In this document: one piece after another, positions 23,001-35,519 of the stretch
Numbering within the stretch: the first letter of the stretch is position 1
Layout of the letters: each line of letters begins with the position of its first letter
NCBI GenBank assembly: GCA_963931865.1
Contig: OZ007507.1
Span: 6,135,148-6,199,147 of the forward strand
Direction of reading: 5' to 3'
Origin: Axinella damicornis
Lineage: Eukaryota; Porifera; Demospongiae; Axinellida; Axinellidae
Length of the DNA stretch: 64,000 nt
Program-made: the position numbers and the translations under genes
Notes under the pieces: model-generated
Told to the model about the DNA's origin: nothing
Databases searched by the model: none
Seen by the model: only the letters and a program-made list of their open reading frames with translations

Positions 23001-26000
23001 CACTCCACCCTCGCCTCAGGTGTCGTGATTGTAAATCAGATACAGCCCTCGTACACGTGTTATAACTATTACTTACTTAGTGCTACTCACGTGACCCTCA
23101 ACGAATCAGACGCCTCAGAATCGATCACATGACTGAGCATTAAATCGCTTAGCGCACACTTTAGTGTGCATTATCTAGATAATGCACACTTTTCAAAGAT
23201 CAATGGCTGTCTCAGGTCAGTGAGTTGCACTAAGTAGTTTAGATACCAGTTTGCAGTGCATTACGGGCTTTAGTGTACTCGGGCTATCTAGTTAACAGTC
23301 TCGGATGGATAATGCACTCGCCTTCGGCTCATGCATTATCTCGCCCTTGACCGTTAACTAGATTGCCCTCGTGCACTAAAACCCGTAATGCACTGCAAAC
23401 TGGTATTTAAATATTACTTATTGTGCTTTAGATACTTGCTGTAACACGCTTGCTATTGATGCCTGACTTGCATGCGCTTGCACACACTTGTTTTGCATAC
23501 ACACTCGACATGCTGTCGCAAGGACTATCTATAGAGCACTCGCGAGGGCACTTCAAACGCACATTGAAGGACTATCGGGATGTACTATGTACATTGTATA
23601 AGAGGAAAGTGAACACAGTTCCCTAAGACCACATGAAAGTCAGGGGTTAATTTGTGCACAGATCAGCAACAAACCTGTTGCTGTTGGCTTGATGTAGGCA
23701 GCTCCCGTGTGGTACCCCCTGGCAGCCTGCAGTGAGAAGAGAAACAGCCGAACTATGAGCTCTAGGGTTGTCAATGCTTTGACTTGGCTTTCTTGCTATT
23801 GTTCTCTCGAAGTGTTATCATTCTCAACATGCAGTACTGTATTTCAATTCAGCGTCCCTAATCTTTCAGCACCCCTTCCCACAAATGGGACACAAATGGG
23901 AATAAAAGGCTCCTAATTTTGGCGATGAAATTCCCGAAATCAAGACTCTAATCTGTTATTGAATACCGATGCACAGGAACGCCCAGACCTCTCAGGCAGG
24001 CAGTATCAACCGATAGACGTGCCAAGTTGACCAGGTCGTCCAAAGCGTTCAGCAAATCAGTGACAATATTTCATACCTATTGTGCCTGACTACAACTCTA
24101 GGTTCACCAGCGGGATAGACGGACATCACATGCGTGTCATGCTTGTTGCTGCTCCCATGGACAGTAAAGTTTTATACATAAGCAGAAGTAAAATTCTATC
24201 AGAAAGCAAAGTGCCGGATAATTAGAAGTATTACCCGTGGTCGTCATTATTTTCAACCAGGTTCCAAAACCTGTAGCTACAGTGTATGAGTGTCTGTCCT
24301 CCTGGTCCAAACTGTGGTGCATGGCTACCATTTCGGAGACTCATTCATCAGAAGAAAATACGGTATAGTCGAAGTTCTAATGAGCCACGTGACTGGAAAG
24401 GCTAACAGTATCATAATCTAACCGGCCTGCCTCATCAACATATTTTTGGAGGAGCCCATAAAATTTATGGGCTCCTAATTTCTACTCGCTCAAATTATGC
24501 ATCCTCCTGTACAGTGGGCCACTATTCTCGATATCGTTCTGGCATAATTATCTCAAGCCTAATACGCTGCTGGCTTTAGCCTACCATCTGGAGGTGGTAC
24601 GGCTGGCTCTGCCCTCCTGACAAAAGCTGGTGGACCTGACTGTGCTTTGGGAGCTCCTGCAGAGTGGAAATCCACAGCAGGTTCCATTTGTCTAGTGCAG
24701 GACCATGCAGGGACAAGTGCAGCTGGAGACCACTTATTTAGTGCAGGACTTGGTGTACAGGGATCTCCTACAGGTATAATGTATAACCGACTTACAGACT
24801 GGATTCTCTCCGCCCGTTGCAGGGCAATCTGCATGGGGGACTGAACACTGTCCATGTGGATGCCACTGGGAGGGAGAAAAACAAACGTTAGCTGATATGC
24901 TGATTACAGGGCCCTCCCTAAAGCATAGAATGGTGTAACACTAGCCTTGTTCCCAGGCCTCCACGTGCAGCTTTTGTCACTTGCAGTACAAAAAGTGCGG
25001 AGAAGGCTGGAAGGGTTTCACACATGATCCGTGCCGCGACAGCGTCATCCGTTAAAGACCACCACATGTACAGACTAGATCATAGATCGCATACGAAGAC
25101 AGGTCAACGGCCAGAAGAGAGCTACGCCGACTTATCCAAGCTAGAAGTCTTAGCTTCAAAGTAGTACGTACTGAGCTGCAAGCGTTGTACTTTCAGGAGC
25201 GATGTCTCACTGCACGAAGTGAACAGTATAAAGTGCTTCCAAGTTATAACCGTTGTATTACAGCCATATACATGTATCAGCAGTTTGTTTCAAACCGAGG
25301 TATGTTCTTATATACGTAGGTAGGACCTGCCTCTCATCTGGAGTTTGTCTGAGTGTCTCTGGAACAGGCGATAGCAAGTTGAATACTGAGAATATGTATT
25401 ACCGTGACGTCAGCGGTGGCACGCATCACGTGTGAAACCCTTCCAGGCCTTCTCCGCGCTCTTTGTACTGCAAGCGACAAAAGCTGCACGTGGAGGCCAG
25501 GGAACTGGGAAGGTGCGTGTGTGACTGTGTGTATGGGAGTCTGCAGGTAGGAGCTATAAATACAACAAGTAGCTTCGCTCGCTTCGCTCACTCAGCTACT
25601 TCCCCCCTCGTTCGCCTCTGTGCAGAGCTGCTGCTCCCCAATTGCATCCGCTTCAGCTGCTGCTTCCAGCGCGATTACATCGATCCGCTTCAGCTGCTGC
25701 TCGCCGCTTGCGTCCGCTTCAGCTGCTGCTCTCGATTGCGTCTGTTTCAACTGCTCCCCATTTGCGTCCGCTTCGGCTGCAGCTCCCCGATTGCGTCTGC
25801 TTCAGCTGCTGCTCCACGATTGTGTCCGCTTCAACTGCTACTCCCCGATTGCGTCCACTTTGGGTGCTGCTCCCCGATTGTGTCCGCTTCAGCTGCTGCT
25901 CCTGATTACGTCTGCTTCAACTGCTGCTCTCCGATTGTGTCTGGTTCAACTTCTGCTCCCTGATTGCGTCCGCTTTGGCTGCTGCTCCCCACTGGCTATT

Positions 26001-29000
26001 CTGGAACATTCTTCGCAGAGTTCGAGGTTCAGTAAATTGTAGTATGAAGGTCGCGTGTCACTAGTCCCCACGAACATCCCACTTCCGTTACACACAGACA
26101 GACAGATACACACACGGTTAAAATCTTAATGTATTGATAGATTACTGAGTACAGAAAGTTCTTGATTCAGCACATGAATCAAAGATGTTGTATTTCCTGG
26201 CTTGTTCCCAGACCACGTAGCCTGCTGGTACAACCTTGCTGTGCCCATGTGGCTATAGAAATACTACGTCCCTGGGTTGGATCTGGGGTGTGGTGTAATG
26301 AAGGCACACTTACTAGTCCTTGAGCAAGTCACTGTGCATGGACGGCTTCTGTGGCTCCCACCTGAAGAGACAGAAGTCACCACATTAAGGAACAGGTATT
26401 CCACTATGGAATTGCTGGCTAACAAACTGCTCTGTAGTAACACTAGTAGTTCAGAGGTCGAAATAAGGATTACATGTTGTCCTAGCACTTTAGATTTTTA
26501 CAAAATATGCTAGGTCATGCCCGTCACCAAAAATAAATCAAAGTGTGTTCTCCAAGCTAGATTCAAATCCATGTTGGTTGTGTGTATACGTATGTGTATT
26601 GGGGGAAAAAAAAGAATTTGGTTGACATGCATAAAGAAAGAGAGAAAAAGAAATTGGCTGATTCGAACCAGGTACAATCATATCACTTATGTGACTGCAT
26701 GTTGGTTGGTCACGCCTACCGAACAAGTGCATTAGTGTGTGGTCATTTCAGCTAAATGTACGGAAATTGACCGATGACTGCATGTTATTTCGACCTCTGC
26801 TAGTTGGCACTTACGCAAACTTGGATGCCTGCTTCCTCTTGGAGCTGGCCTGCAGCAACCACTCGAAGCACTGGGAGAACTGCTTCGTCTGATTCTTCCC
26901 GTTGTCATGCACAACAAGGTTTTTAGTGCGCTGATCTCTCCGGCTCTTTGTCTGGAGACCAACAATGCAGAGATCAGGGAGTGCAATATAGCTACCACAT
27001 CAGTGACATACACAAATTCTCCGAGTTGTTCTAACAGAACATTCATATCACTAACTGTTGGAAGCTAAAGAGAGGGGGGTTTCAACTGCCGTATGTACAA
27101 TTAGAAGTAAGGCTCTCAATAAAGTTTGCTTACTGTACAGCTGTCTGTTAGTTAATTGTCTGGATTAACAAGCTAAGTGTGTGGCTATCAGTACATGTAG
27201 CTCTATTCGAATAGTCTTGGAGAGAGAGAGTAAACAACGCTAGAGCAGAACTGAGGATCATAACGATAATAAGACCTTGACCAATGGGCAAAGCAGGGAA
27301 GGCCTACGAGCAAGCACCAGCGTCTCCTGTACCAGAAGTGGTTGTGCAGGACTTGAACGTGAGGTCAAGACAGTGTACATCTACAACGTGAGGTCAATAC
27401 ACAGCTGCCTGACACATAGCATGCCCAGTGTTCACGTTAAAGCGCGGAACTGTTGCGCCCCACCGCGCTTAGTACTCCTGTGCGGCCGTCCATTATTCAT
27501 GCGCACGCCGCGCGCATATGAATAGTTTACTCGAGGCGCCACGTGTTCACGATCGAGACAGCTACCATCGCTCGGAGTCGTCGAGCTCTGACGCGTCTTG
27601 GAAGATGGATTATCAGTGGTACATTCCAGTGTACGACAGTTCTGCGTCAGTGCGTCTACCGTTGTCGGTCTGTTGTTCTCCGTTTGCAAGCAACACGGCA
27701 CAAGCAGAGAAAACAGCGCAGGGACATGGACAGATAAACCGTACACCTTGTTCCCCCCCCCGCCCTATGTAAAAATCCTGGCGAGAACACTGATGCCTCA
27801 CTGCTAATGCACAAGAACACAATGCCATGCCTATGATCGATATCTAAGCCTTCATTGTTTCAGCTCCTACCTCAGTCATCATCATGCTCGAATGTCTCAT
27901 TACCTTCTGAGAATAGGGGTGCATGAATTACAGGTATCTAGCGACCTGAATCAATGATTAAGGATGTGCTAAGACTCAACAGAGACATGTTGGATCCTCT
28001 CTTCCATCACAGTAGGCAACAACAAACTAGGATCCAGGTACGTACAGGATAATACTGAAAGTGCTCATCACTAACCTTTTTCACTGATCCATCCCTGGAC
28101 TTGTATTTCTTGTGCTCTGGTTCATCCACCTTTAAGAGAGACCACACAATCCACATGAGTACACCCACATGCATCATCATTTCATTAAGATTTAAACCAT
28201 GGTGAGTCTATCTGTGAGTACGAGTAAAGGAAGTGGGATGTTCAGGGGTTAGACCAGATTAGTGACACGCAACCTTCGTGCTTACTTTGTTCTATATGAC
28301 TAACAGAAGTGCAGCAGTTCAGGCGGGACTAGACTATAGTGATACGGTGACCTTCATAGTATTTACAAGATGCCTCGATCCAGTGCTCACAAGAGACACT
28401 ATTGCACAAGGCTGTTGATGCATCAGAGTAAGGAGCTACTACGAACTCATGCAGACTTAGTGAGGGAGGCAAGACCTCCGAAGCACATTAAATATAAGTC
28501 AGACCTGTCACGCACCAGACTGCACTAACATGAATGGAGGCATCAGACCTCTCCACAGAGAACTACCCAGCGCAGGACTGCCAACATTGGTGAATGAGGG
28601 GGCAAGTAGCTGAGCCAGTATTTTTAGCCTTGTTCCCAGGGTGTAGGGGTGTGGCTTGGGAATGAGGCTAGGTCCTGTCTTCCAACCACGCCAGAGCCCA
28701 TCACCTGAGCTGTGGCGATCATGACGTGGTGTTTAGACAGCAGAAGCTAGGCTGGGATGGGACTAGTTGGGTGGCAAAAAGTTGCCAACCAGCACAGAAC
28801 TCGACACTTCAGGACCAGGAGTTAGCACTTAACAAGAATGTGTCTCAGCACGATTTGGTATCAGCTCAGAATCACGCAGAGGACATGGCAGCTGGTTAAC
28901 TCTTTATGACCGCAAAACAACGTCACAACATTTTTCACTTCTTGATGTCCTTGTCGTGTCAGTATCTCAGCAATTGAAATTGTGCATCTATCTATCTAGC

Positions 29001-32000
29001 TAGCTTGAGCTGGGTGGGTGTGGTTTCAGTCACGTATACGATTGAGCAGGACGATGCTGAACTGAGAATGAGCACTATGAGATGGTGCCCCAAAATTGAT
29101 TAGGCCAGGCAAATTCGATTCACAGTTACGTATCATCCCATTATGGTCACGTGACCAACCACATACTTGCTAGGTGATTGCAAATTAGTCTCATGCCCAA
29201 ACCACACCCCCCTTGTGGGGAGAAGGGTCCGGTGACTATTGAGCGATTTCTTGGTTGTGCTGAGTCAACAGTATCGTTTTTGGACAAGCCAATGAAATAG
29301 CGTCACATCATATGTGATCATGTAAACCAATGAAATAGGACTACGCCATGTAAACATGTAATCAACGGCTCATTCATACTCGATACTGCTGACTCCGCAC
29401 AACCAAGAAATCGCTCAATAGTCACCAGACCCTTCTCCCCGCAAGGGGGGATGTGGTCTGGGGAAGAGACTAATTGCAACTATGGCTTCATTTGCTACTG
29501 TCCAGGTGCGTTCTGCCAATGCTACACTAGTTCCTGGTCTGTAGTTTGCTTAGCCTCGTTCCCAGGCCGTCTGCCAGTCGCGCGCGCATCGCATACGTGA
29601 CCTTTGAACCCTTGTCAGATAGCTGGCAGAAGGCCTGGTACCACTCCTACGTCATTTACAAGTTAAGTGGACACGGTTGTGACGTAGTGGACACGGTTGT
29701 GACGTAGTGGACACGGTTTCATGTAAAATGGCTCCGTGCCAGAAGCTCACGGGCTAACGGCAGGTTTCCTAGCGAGTTATTGTTGGCTTTTACGCTACCG
29801 TGGTGGACCACTGGAGGCGTCAGGTATGGAACTCCTTGTTGTACGGTTGTAGTAGCCTAGGTAACTACAGTAGCTTACCTCTACAGTAGCTTACCAAGCG
29901 CTTGGTAAGATTTACGCCTGAGTAGTCAAACGTTAGTGCATGCTGTATTGCCGTTAGCGCTGAGTTGGCATCAAGTTGCTGTCATTGTGGTATCAATATA
30001 AACTCGAAAGCATACTTGCAGTCGAGTAGCTTCATAACCGTGTCCACTTAAACTTGTAAATGACGTAGGAGTGGTACCAGGCCTTCTGCCAGCTATCTGA
30101 CAAGGGTTCAAAGGTCACGTATGCGATGCGCGCGCGACTGGCAGACGGCCTGGGAACGAGGCTATAGTTCGCTTAGATCCATCCCAAACCTTGGAGGAAC
30201 TCTTCAGGTCTAGAATTTCGACACCATTAAAGACATCAGCGGAACTACCATCGGCTGTTCTATAGTTTGTGTGCGTAGATAGGTCTTCTCAGTCCCTGGT
30301 GCAAAAGTGACTGAACGCAGTTGATATATGTATTGCTTTTGGGTTGCACATCAGATTCATCGTGTCAATGGACGAGCCCGAAATGTCTGCCGAGGATATC
30401 ATCAATACATTAAGATTTAACGTGTGTGCGTTTGTCTGTGTGTAACGGAAGTGGGATGTTCGTGGGGCGGGACTAGACTAGTGATGCGTGACCTTTGTAC
30501 TTCAATTTACTGAACCTCAAACTCTGCAAAGAATGTTTGAGAACATTGGGCCCGGGCATGGATGGGCTGGAATCTTACAGAACATTTGGGGGACGCAATC
30601 AGGGAGCAGCGGATGAAGCGGATGCAATCGGGGAGCAGCAGCTGAAGCGGACGCAAGTGGCAAGTAGCAGCTGAAGCGGACACAATTGGGGAGCAGCAGC
30701 TGAAGGGGACGCAATCGGGGAGAAGCAGCTCCGCACAGAGAGCTGTCCAGTGCCAGATTACTCACATAGGCGAATGAGGGCGGAGTAGCCGAGCAACCAA
30801 AGCTACTTGTATCAAGAAATGCATTTGTGACCATGATGCAAAATCAGCACTGTATTTGCACACAAGTTTCCATCTCTCCCCGATGCAGTTGTAGAGCGGA
30901 CTGAGAAGGAGCTTTTTAGTAGCCTATTGCGAGTGGTGGAGCAGAAAGGGTTGAAGTTGTCTTCTGGGCAGCTGGAATCATCATTGTAGCTCTGTGGCAC
31001 ATAGATGGCCATCAGTCTACTCTTTCTAGCTGAAGCTGTGACAAACCTGAGCTCTACTCAATCCTGATACCAAAGACTGGTAACAAGAATGTTCTCTTTG
31101 CATATACCGATGGAGGACCTTACCACCGCCTCACCTTCCTCTCTGTACAACTCACCAATCTTAGCTTAGTACGATTTGGTCATACATGTGTGTTTGGTAC
31201 TGTGCATGACCATAGTGGAAGTTCATTTTTCATTATTCATTATTCTTAAGTGTTTAGTGTAGAAAAGAATTTTTAAGTGCTGGATGATAAACTATGAATC
31301 AAATTTGCTTGGTCTTAGGCCACACAAACCTAATTATCGGTTTCTGGTCCCTGCACCCTCTGTACTCTGGCTGCACAACTGTTTTTTGATTGGCCATGTG
31401 CCCTATGTGCATGCGCATATAGCGAACGTAGTTAGTATTACTCGCCGAGTCATGCTGGTATTAGTGTTGGTTCAAGTATTGCACCGTGTCAAGGTTCTTC
31501 GGGAGTGGATTATTATTGTGGAAGACGAATTTTATTTATTTTTATTTTATTTTATGAGAAACCACCATGTAGAGTGGCTAACGATGTAACCGGAATAGCA
31601 TGAATGCTAATATTAACCAGTACCCCGGGACCAACGGCTTTACATCCCTTCCGAAGGATGCGGTGTGAACTGTATCAGGTGAAAACACCTTCAAGAACAC
31701 ACCAATTGTGGACCTTGCAACACATTTCTGAGAGGATAGTAGACAGAAGTGAACTGCATGACGAAGGGGATTCGTTGAAGCTAGACAGCAATCTCCATAG
31801 CTTACTGCTCTTGTGCAAGGTGGAAACATCGAATTTCAGCTACTTCTTAGTGCAATGCTGCTCCTAGCCTCGGTCCCAGGCTCTCTCCTCTAAAAACGGG
31901 CGGAGGAAAGAGCCTGGTAACATTCGCGTAAAAAGCTGTCGACTTCTGGCGCCTGGATCTGGCGGACCCAATCAGATTGCAGAACAAAACCACGTGAACA

Positions 32001-35000
32001 CGTGAACATTTTGTAGGCGTTTACCTTCACTGCCGTGCTAATGCACGAATTGTAGACTCAGAACTGAACGCTCCGAGACAGAGTACCTCTCAATGATTGG
32101 CGAAAGCAGTTGACAGGGTGTGCGAGAGGGCCACTGGTCTGATCTCGCTGTTCACTGCGGGTTGTTTGCCGGACCAGCTCGTTCGTTGTTTGTCGCCGCT
32201 TACAGGATCGACGGTTCACAAGGTGAGCTCTCCTGGTTAGCTGTAGAATTGTCACGGACTTCTGTGAAGCTGGGGATGCCTTGAAAACGAAGAGCGATAT
32301 TTTCAATCGCGCGTGACTGATTTGTAACTCACGCGACATTTACCACAAAAGTAGGAGTGTCCTTCGTTTATCACATGGCTGATGACGCGCCGGAAGTCGA
32401 CAGCTTTTTACACGAATGTTACCAGGCTCTCTCCTCCCCCCGTTTTTAGAGGAGAGAGCCTGGGACCGAGGCTATGCAGCTCCCCCCCCCAAACCACAGC
32501 TATAAAGATGCAGCTCACCAACCTTTATCGTATGGTCTTCCCTGGGAATGACAACGTTCATCAGGTGCTCACGACACTGGGGGAGAGAAATCACAGCCTA
32601 CAGTCTAGCCTGAAACCATGACACGAGCTGACGCACAAGACATTACTCTTAACCATACAGTAAATCCTGTATAATGCATCACTAGCACATATTTTGTACA
32701 GTCTAGAGGTTGCACACCATAATTTTCATAGTTTTGTGCAACATGAATGCTTGACGAAGGGCTGGCTTCTCGTAACTTCAGTTCCCTTTACAATTATTCT
32801 TTTCCTCTGGCCGCATGAGCCCAGATTCTTCCAAGTCTCTCCTGCTTGGACAGCAGTCGATCACATGCAGCTCCTATTATCAGCACATCAGGTTCTGTCT
32901 GGACAGTCAAGGCTCCTATTTGAAGCACATCATGAGCTGTCTGGACAGTCAAAGCTCCTATTTGAAGCACATCATGGGCTGTCGACAGTCAAAGCTCTTA
33001 TTTGAAGCACATCACTAGTCCCTCCTACTAAGCTGTCCAAGCTCCTTTTTGCACCACATGTTCTTCCAAGTCTCTCCTACTAAGCTGCCTGGACAACTCC
33101 TATTTCCTAGCAACTGTTTCACAACGGACTACATACCAGAAGGCAAATGAGCCTCCGTATCCTACTGAAATGAATTAGAGACTATAAAAATGGGAACCTC
33201 CATATCCTCCTCATCCCACTTAGGGACTACCTGCATCTTCTAATCCTACCGAAACTACTGACCTGCAATGGGGACCTCCTGATCCTACTCAGGGTGGAGG
33301 TCAGGTCAGCCACGATACTCCAGTTGGGTATTTGTGCAGGAACACTGATGGTTAGGGAGAGAGGGAACTCCAGCACAGTCGTTATTCCCTGCAGAGTGAG
33401 GTAACACACAATGAGCAAACTTGTCAAATGATAACAGTGAACTGCATGGGAACGGCAGTTACACAGGTTTTTTCTATGCAATTCACAGTATACATATAGA
33501 CCTTGTGAAATCTTAAAGCATGTTCCATATGGAGCTATTCATGCCCAAAAGTTTGCACAATTCACAACACCAGCCTGAGTGAGCCCCACACTTAGTCTAG
33601 CGTGAGTTCATTGCACACGTGTGTGTATGTACATATGTTTGCTTGTTTGTTTGCTTGACCGCTTGTGCTTATTGAAAGTTTTAATTCAGCGGATTTCACT
33701 TGCAAATGCACAATTGAAATTCAACAAACCATTCTTCCTCTAAGCTTCCTCCATGCAAGGAGCTGTGAACATGTAGTCAACAGGTACATGTTCGATGGAC
33801 GATGGCAACAACAAAGATGGAGACCATTCGTGGACCTATCTACTCATTGGCTACAGCGATAAGCAACCATGAACATTCTACCTCCTTGGTGGCGACAACA
33901 AAGACAGAGACCGCTTGTGGACCTACTGCCCGGGCGTGGGTGACGTACCTGCTGTACTGCTTCAGCTAATGTAACCGGACTTAAAGTTGCTGTGATGTGC
34001 ACGAGTGCATTCTTAGTGTCATAATTCTGTGGCCTACTATGCTCATTGCTCAGTCACATTCTGATGACAGTCAGGTGCATGCAACTGCTGCATGTCCTGC
34101 ATGTGCATGCACTGGTTCAGGCTCACCCACCAATACAGTTCACACAATTTTGAAGTACAGGCGGAGGAGGGGGGGCTGGTTATCAGAATGAAGGACACTC
34201 TATATTTTGTGATGGAGGCCAGAGCATTCAAAAGGCACCATCAATATTGCTCGTTGTTCAGGATGGCCGATGCCAGGGACGGGTTGACATGAAATATGGG
34301 CACTGTCCCCCCATGTGTCTACCTTCTGTCTACGTGATAAATGTACACGTGGCCAGATCTTAGCCTCATTCCCAGGCCTTGCAGTATGCAGCAACAGGCA
34401 TGGGGAATTCTTCACACGTTCTGCGGTACGAGCGTCATAATTATGTCATCACGCAATATTAGTCAAGTCGTGTACGGGACAGATCTTGCTAGCTACGAAG
34501 ATGGGACAAGCACCAACAGAGAGCTACACCGAGCGTATGAAGCATACCCAGAATTTCTTTTATGAACCAGAAAACACTCCCAGACCTTCAAAATGCACTA
34601 TTAACAACATACACACAAGATGCAATACTACAGGGTGTGCACTGATCTGAAGCAGGTCACGTGATCAGTTGAAGGTCACATTGCTTGAAAGTTTCTGCTG
34701 TAACCCCACATTAGAACTGTAACAGACATTGCACTGAGCACACCTTCAGTAGGATCCAGTCTTCAATATGTGACCAGTCAGGCCCCTCCTGCAGAATTAA
34801 CATGCACCACCTCGATCAATATGATGTACGAACAGACAAACATCAAGCAGACAGTGCTGTGCTAGCAAGCTTTCGTCCAGATATTGTCTTGCAGCGTTGC
34901 TAAAAAAAGATTGGGAAGGAAAGCCAGGGGTGATTTTGCATGTGAAACATGGCTACCATGATGTCACTGGAAGCTCTGTGGATCCTCTTGGATGATAAGT

Positions 35001-35481
35001 CAATTCGGTAATGCATCTTCCTGGTTCCCCAGCTCACATGAGACAAAATTACAAAAGTTCTGCTGCCTTTGAAACCAGAAGATGTGATGTCACAAAATTA
35101 TGCCACCTGGTCTTCCTCCAAAGTTGCTAGACAAAATCTGAGATGGAAAGCCTACATGTGTATGAGGCTGGTGTTGCTCTACACACAACAATTGCATGCA
35201 GTGGCGGCTATACAACGAATATGGGGGGTGGGGGGTATTGAAAGCAATGGAATTTTGTGCCTCCATAGACGCTGTGAAGTACATGTAGTCCAGAAACTGT
35301 GCAAATTAAGTGCAGGAAATGTCGTTGGGTTTTTTTCTGTCAGGAAGGGCTGTCATGGCAACTTCGTGATTTCCACTGCCCTACTAGTGCTTTCCGCTTC
35401 TGTTGTGCACTGTATAGTGATTGCACAATCATAGCAATGTACTAGGGGTATGTCCATAAGCAGTGAGGAGGGGTGGAGTAC

Positions 35482-35519
<38 letters not shown>

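Larger units (their letters stand above)
21238..23230 (-). mobile_element. Element with long inverted repeats carrying a Crypton-type recombinase
   Basis: Inverted repeats of about 145 bp at each end (21238-21384 and 23085-23230): GTGCAACTCACTGACC, GATCTTTGAAAAGTGTGCAT and TGAGGGTCACGTGAGTAG are shared. Further in, TTTCCTGTTGCTAGG pairs with CCTAGCAACAGGAAA. TA lies just outside each end, consistent with a TA target. Between the arms are a GAAAGTTACACTGCCCACTC tandem repeat (21745-21910) and the recombinase remnant. Each arm is interrupted at the same point by a different palindrome. Cryptons do not normally have terminal inverted repeats. Confidence 0.65.

Noticed and set aside
24559..24795. 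A separate Pro/Ala-rich small gene
   Set aside because: It is continuous and in frame with the remodeller AERI exon and its donor matches the next exon's phase.
25463..26042. 166- and 140-codon Ser/Ala/Cys-rich proteins
   Set aside because: They run through the 33-bp minisatellite of a dispersed element and the same repeat is open in more than one frame.
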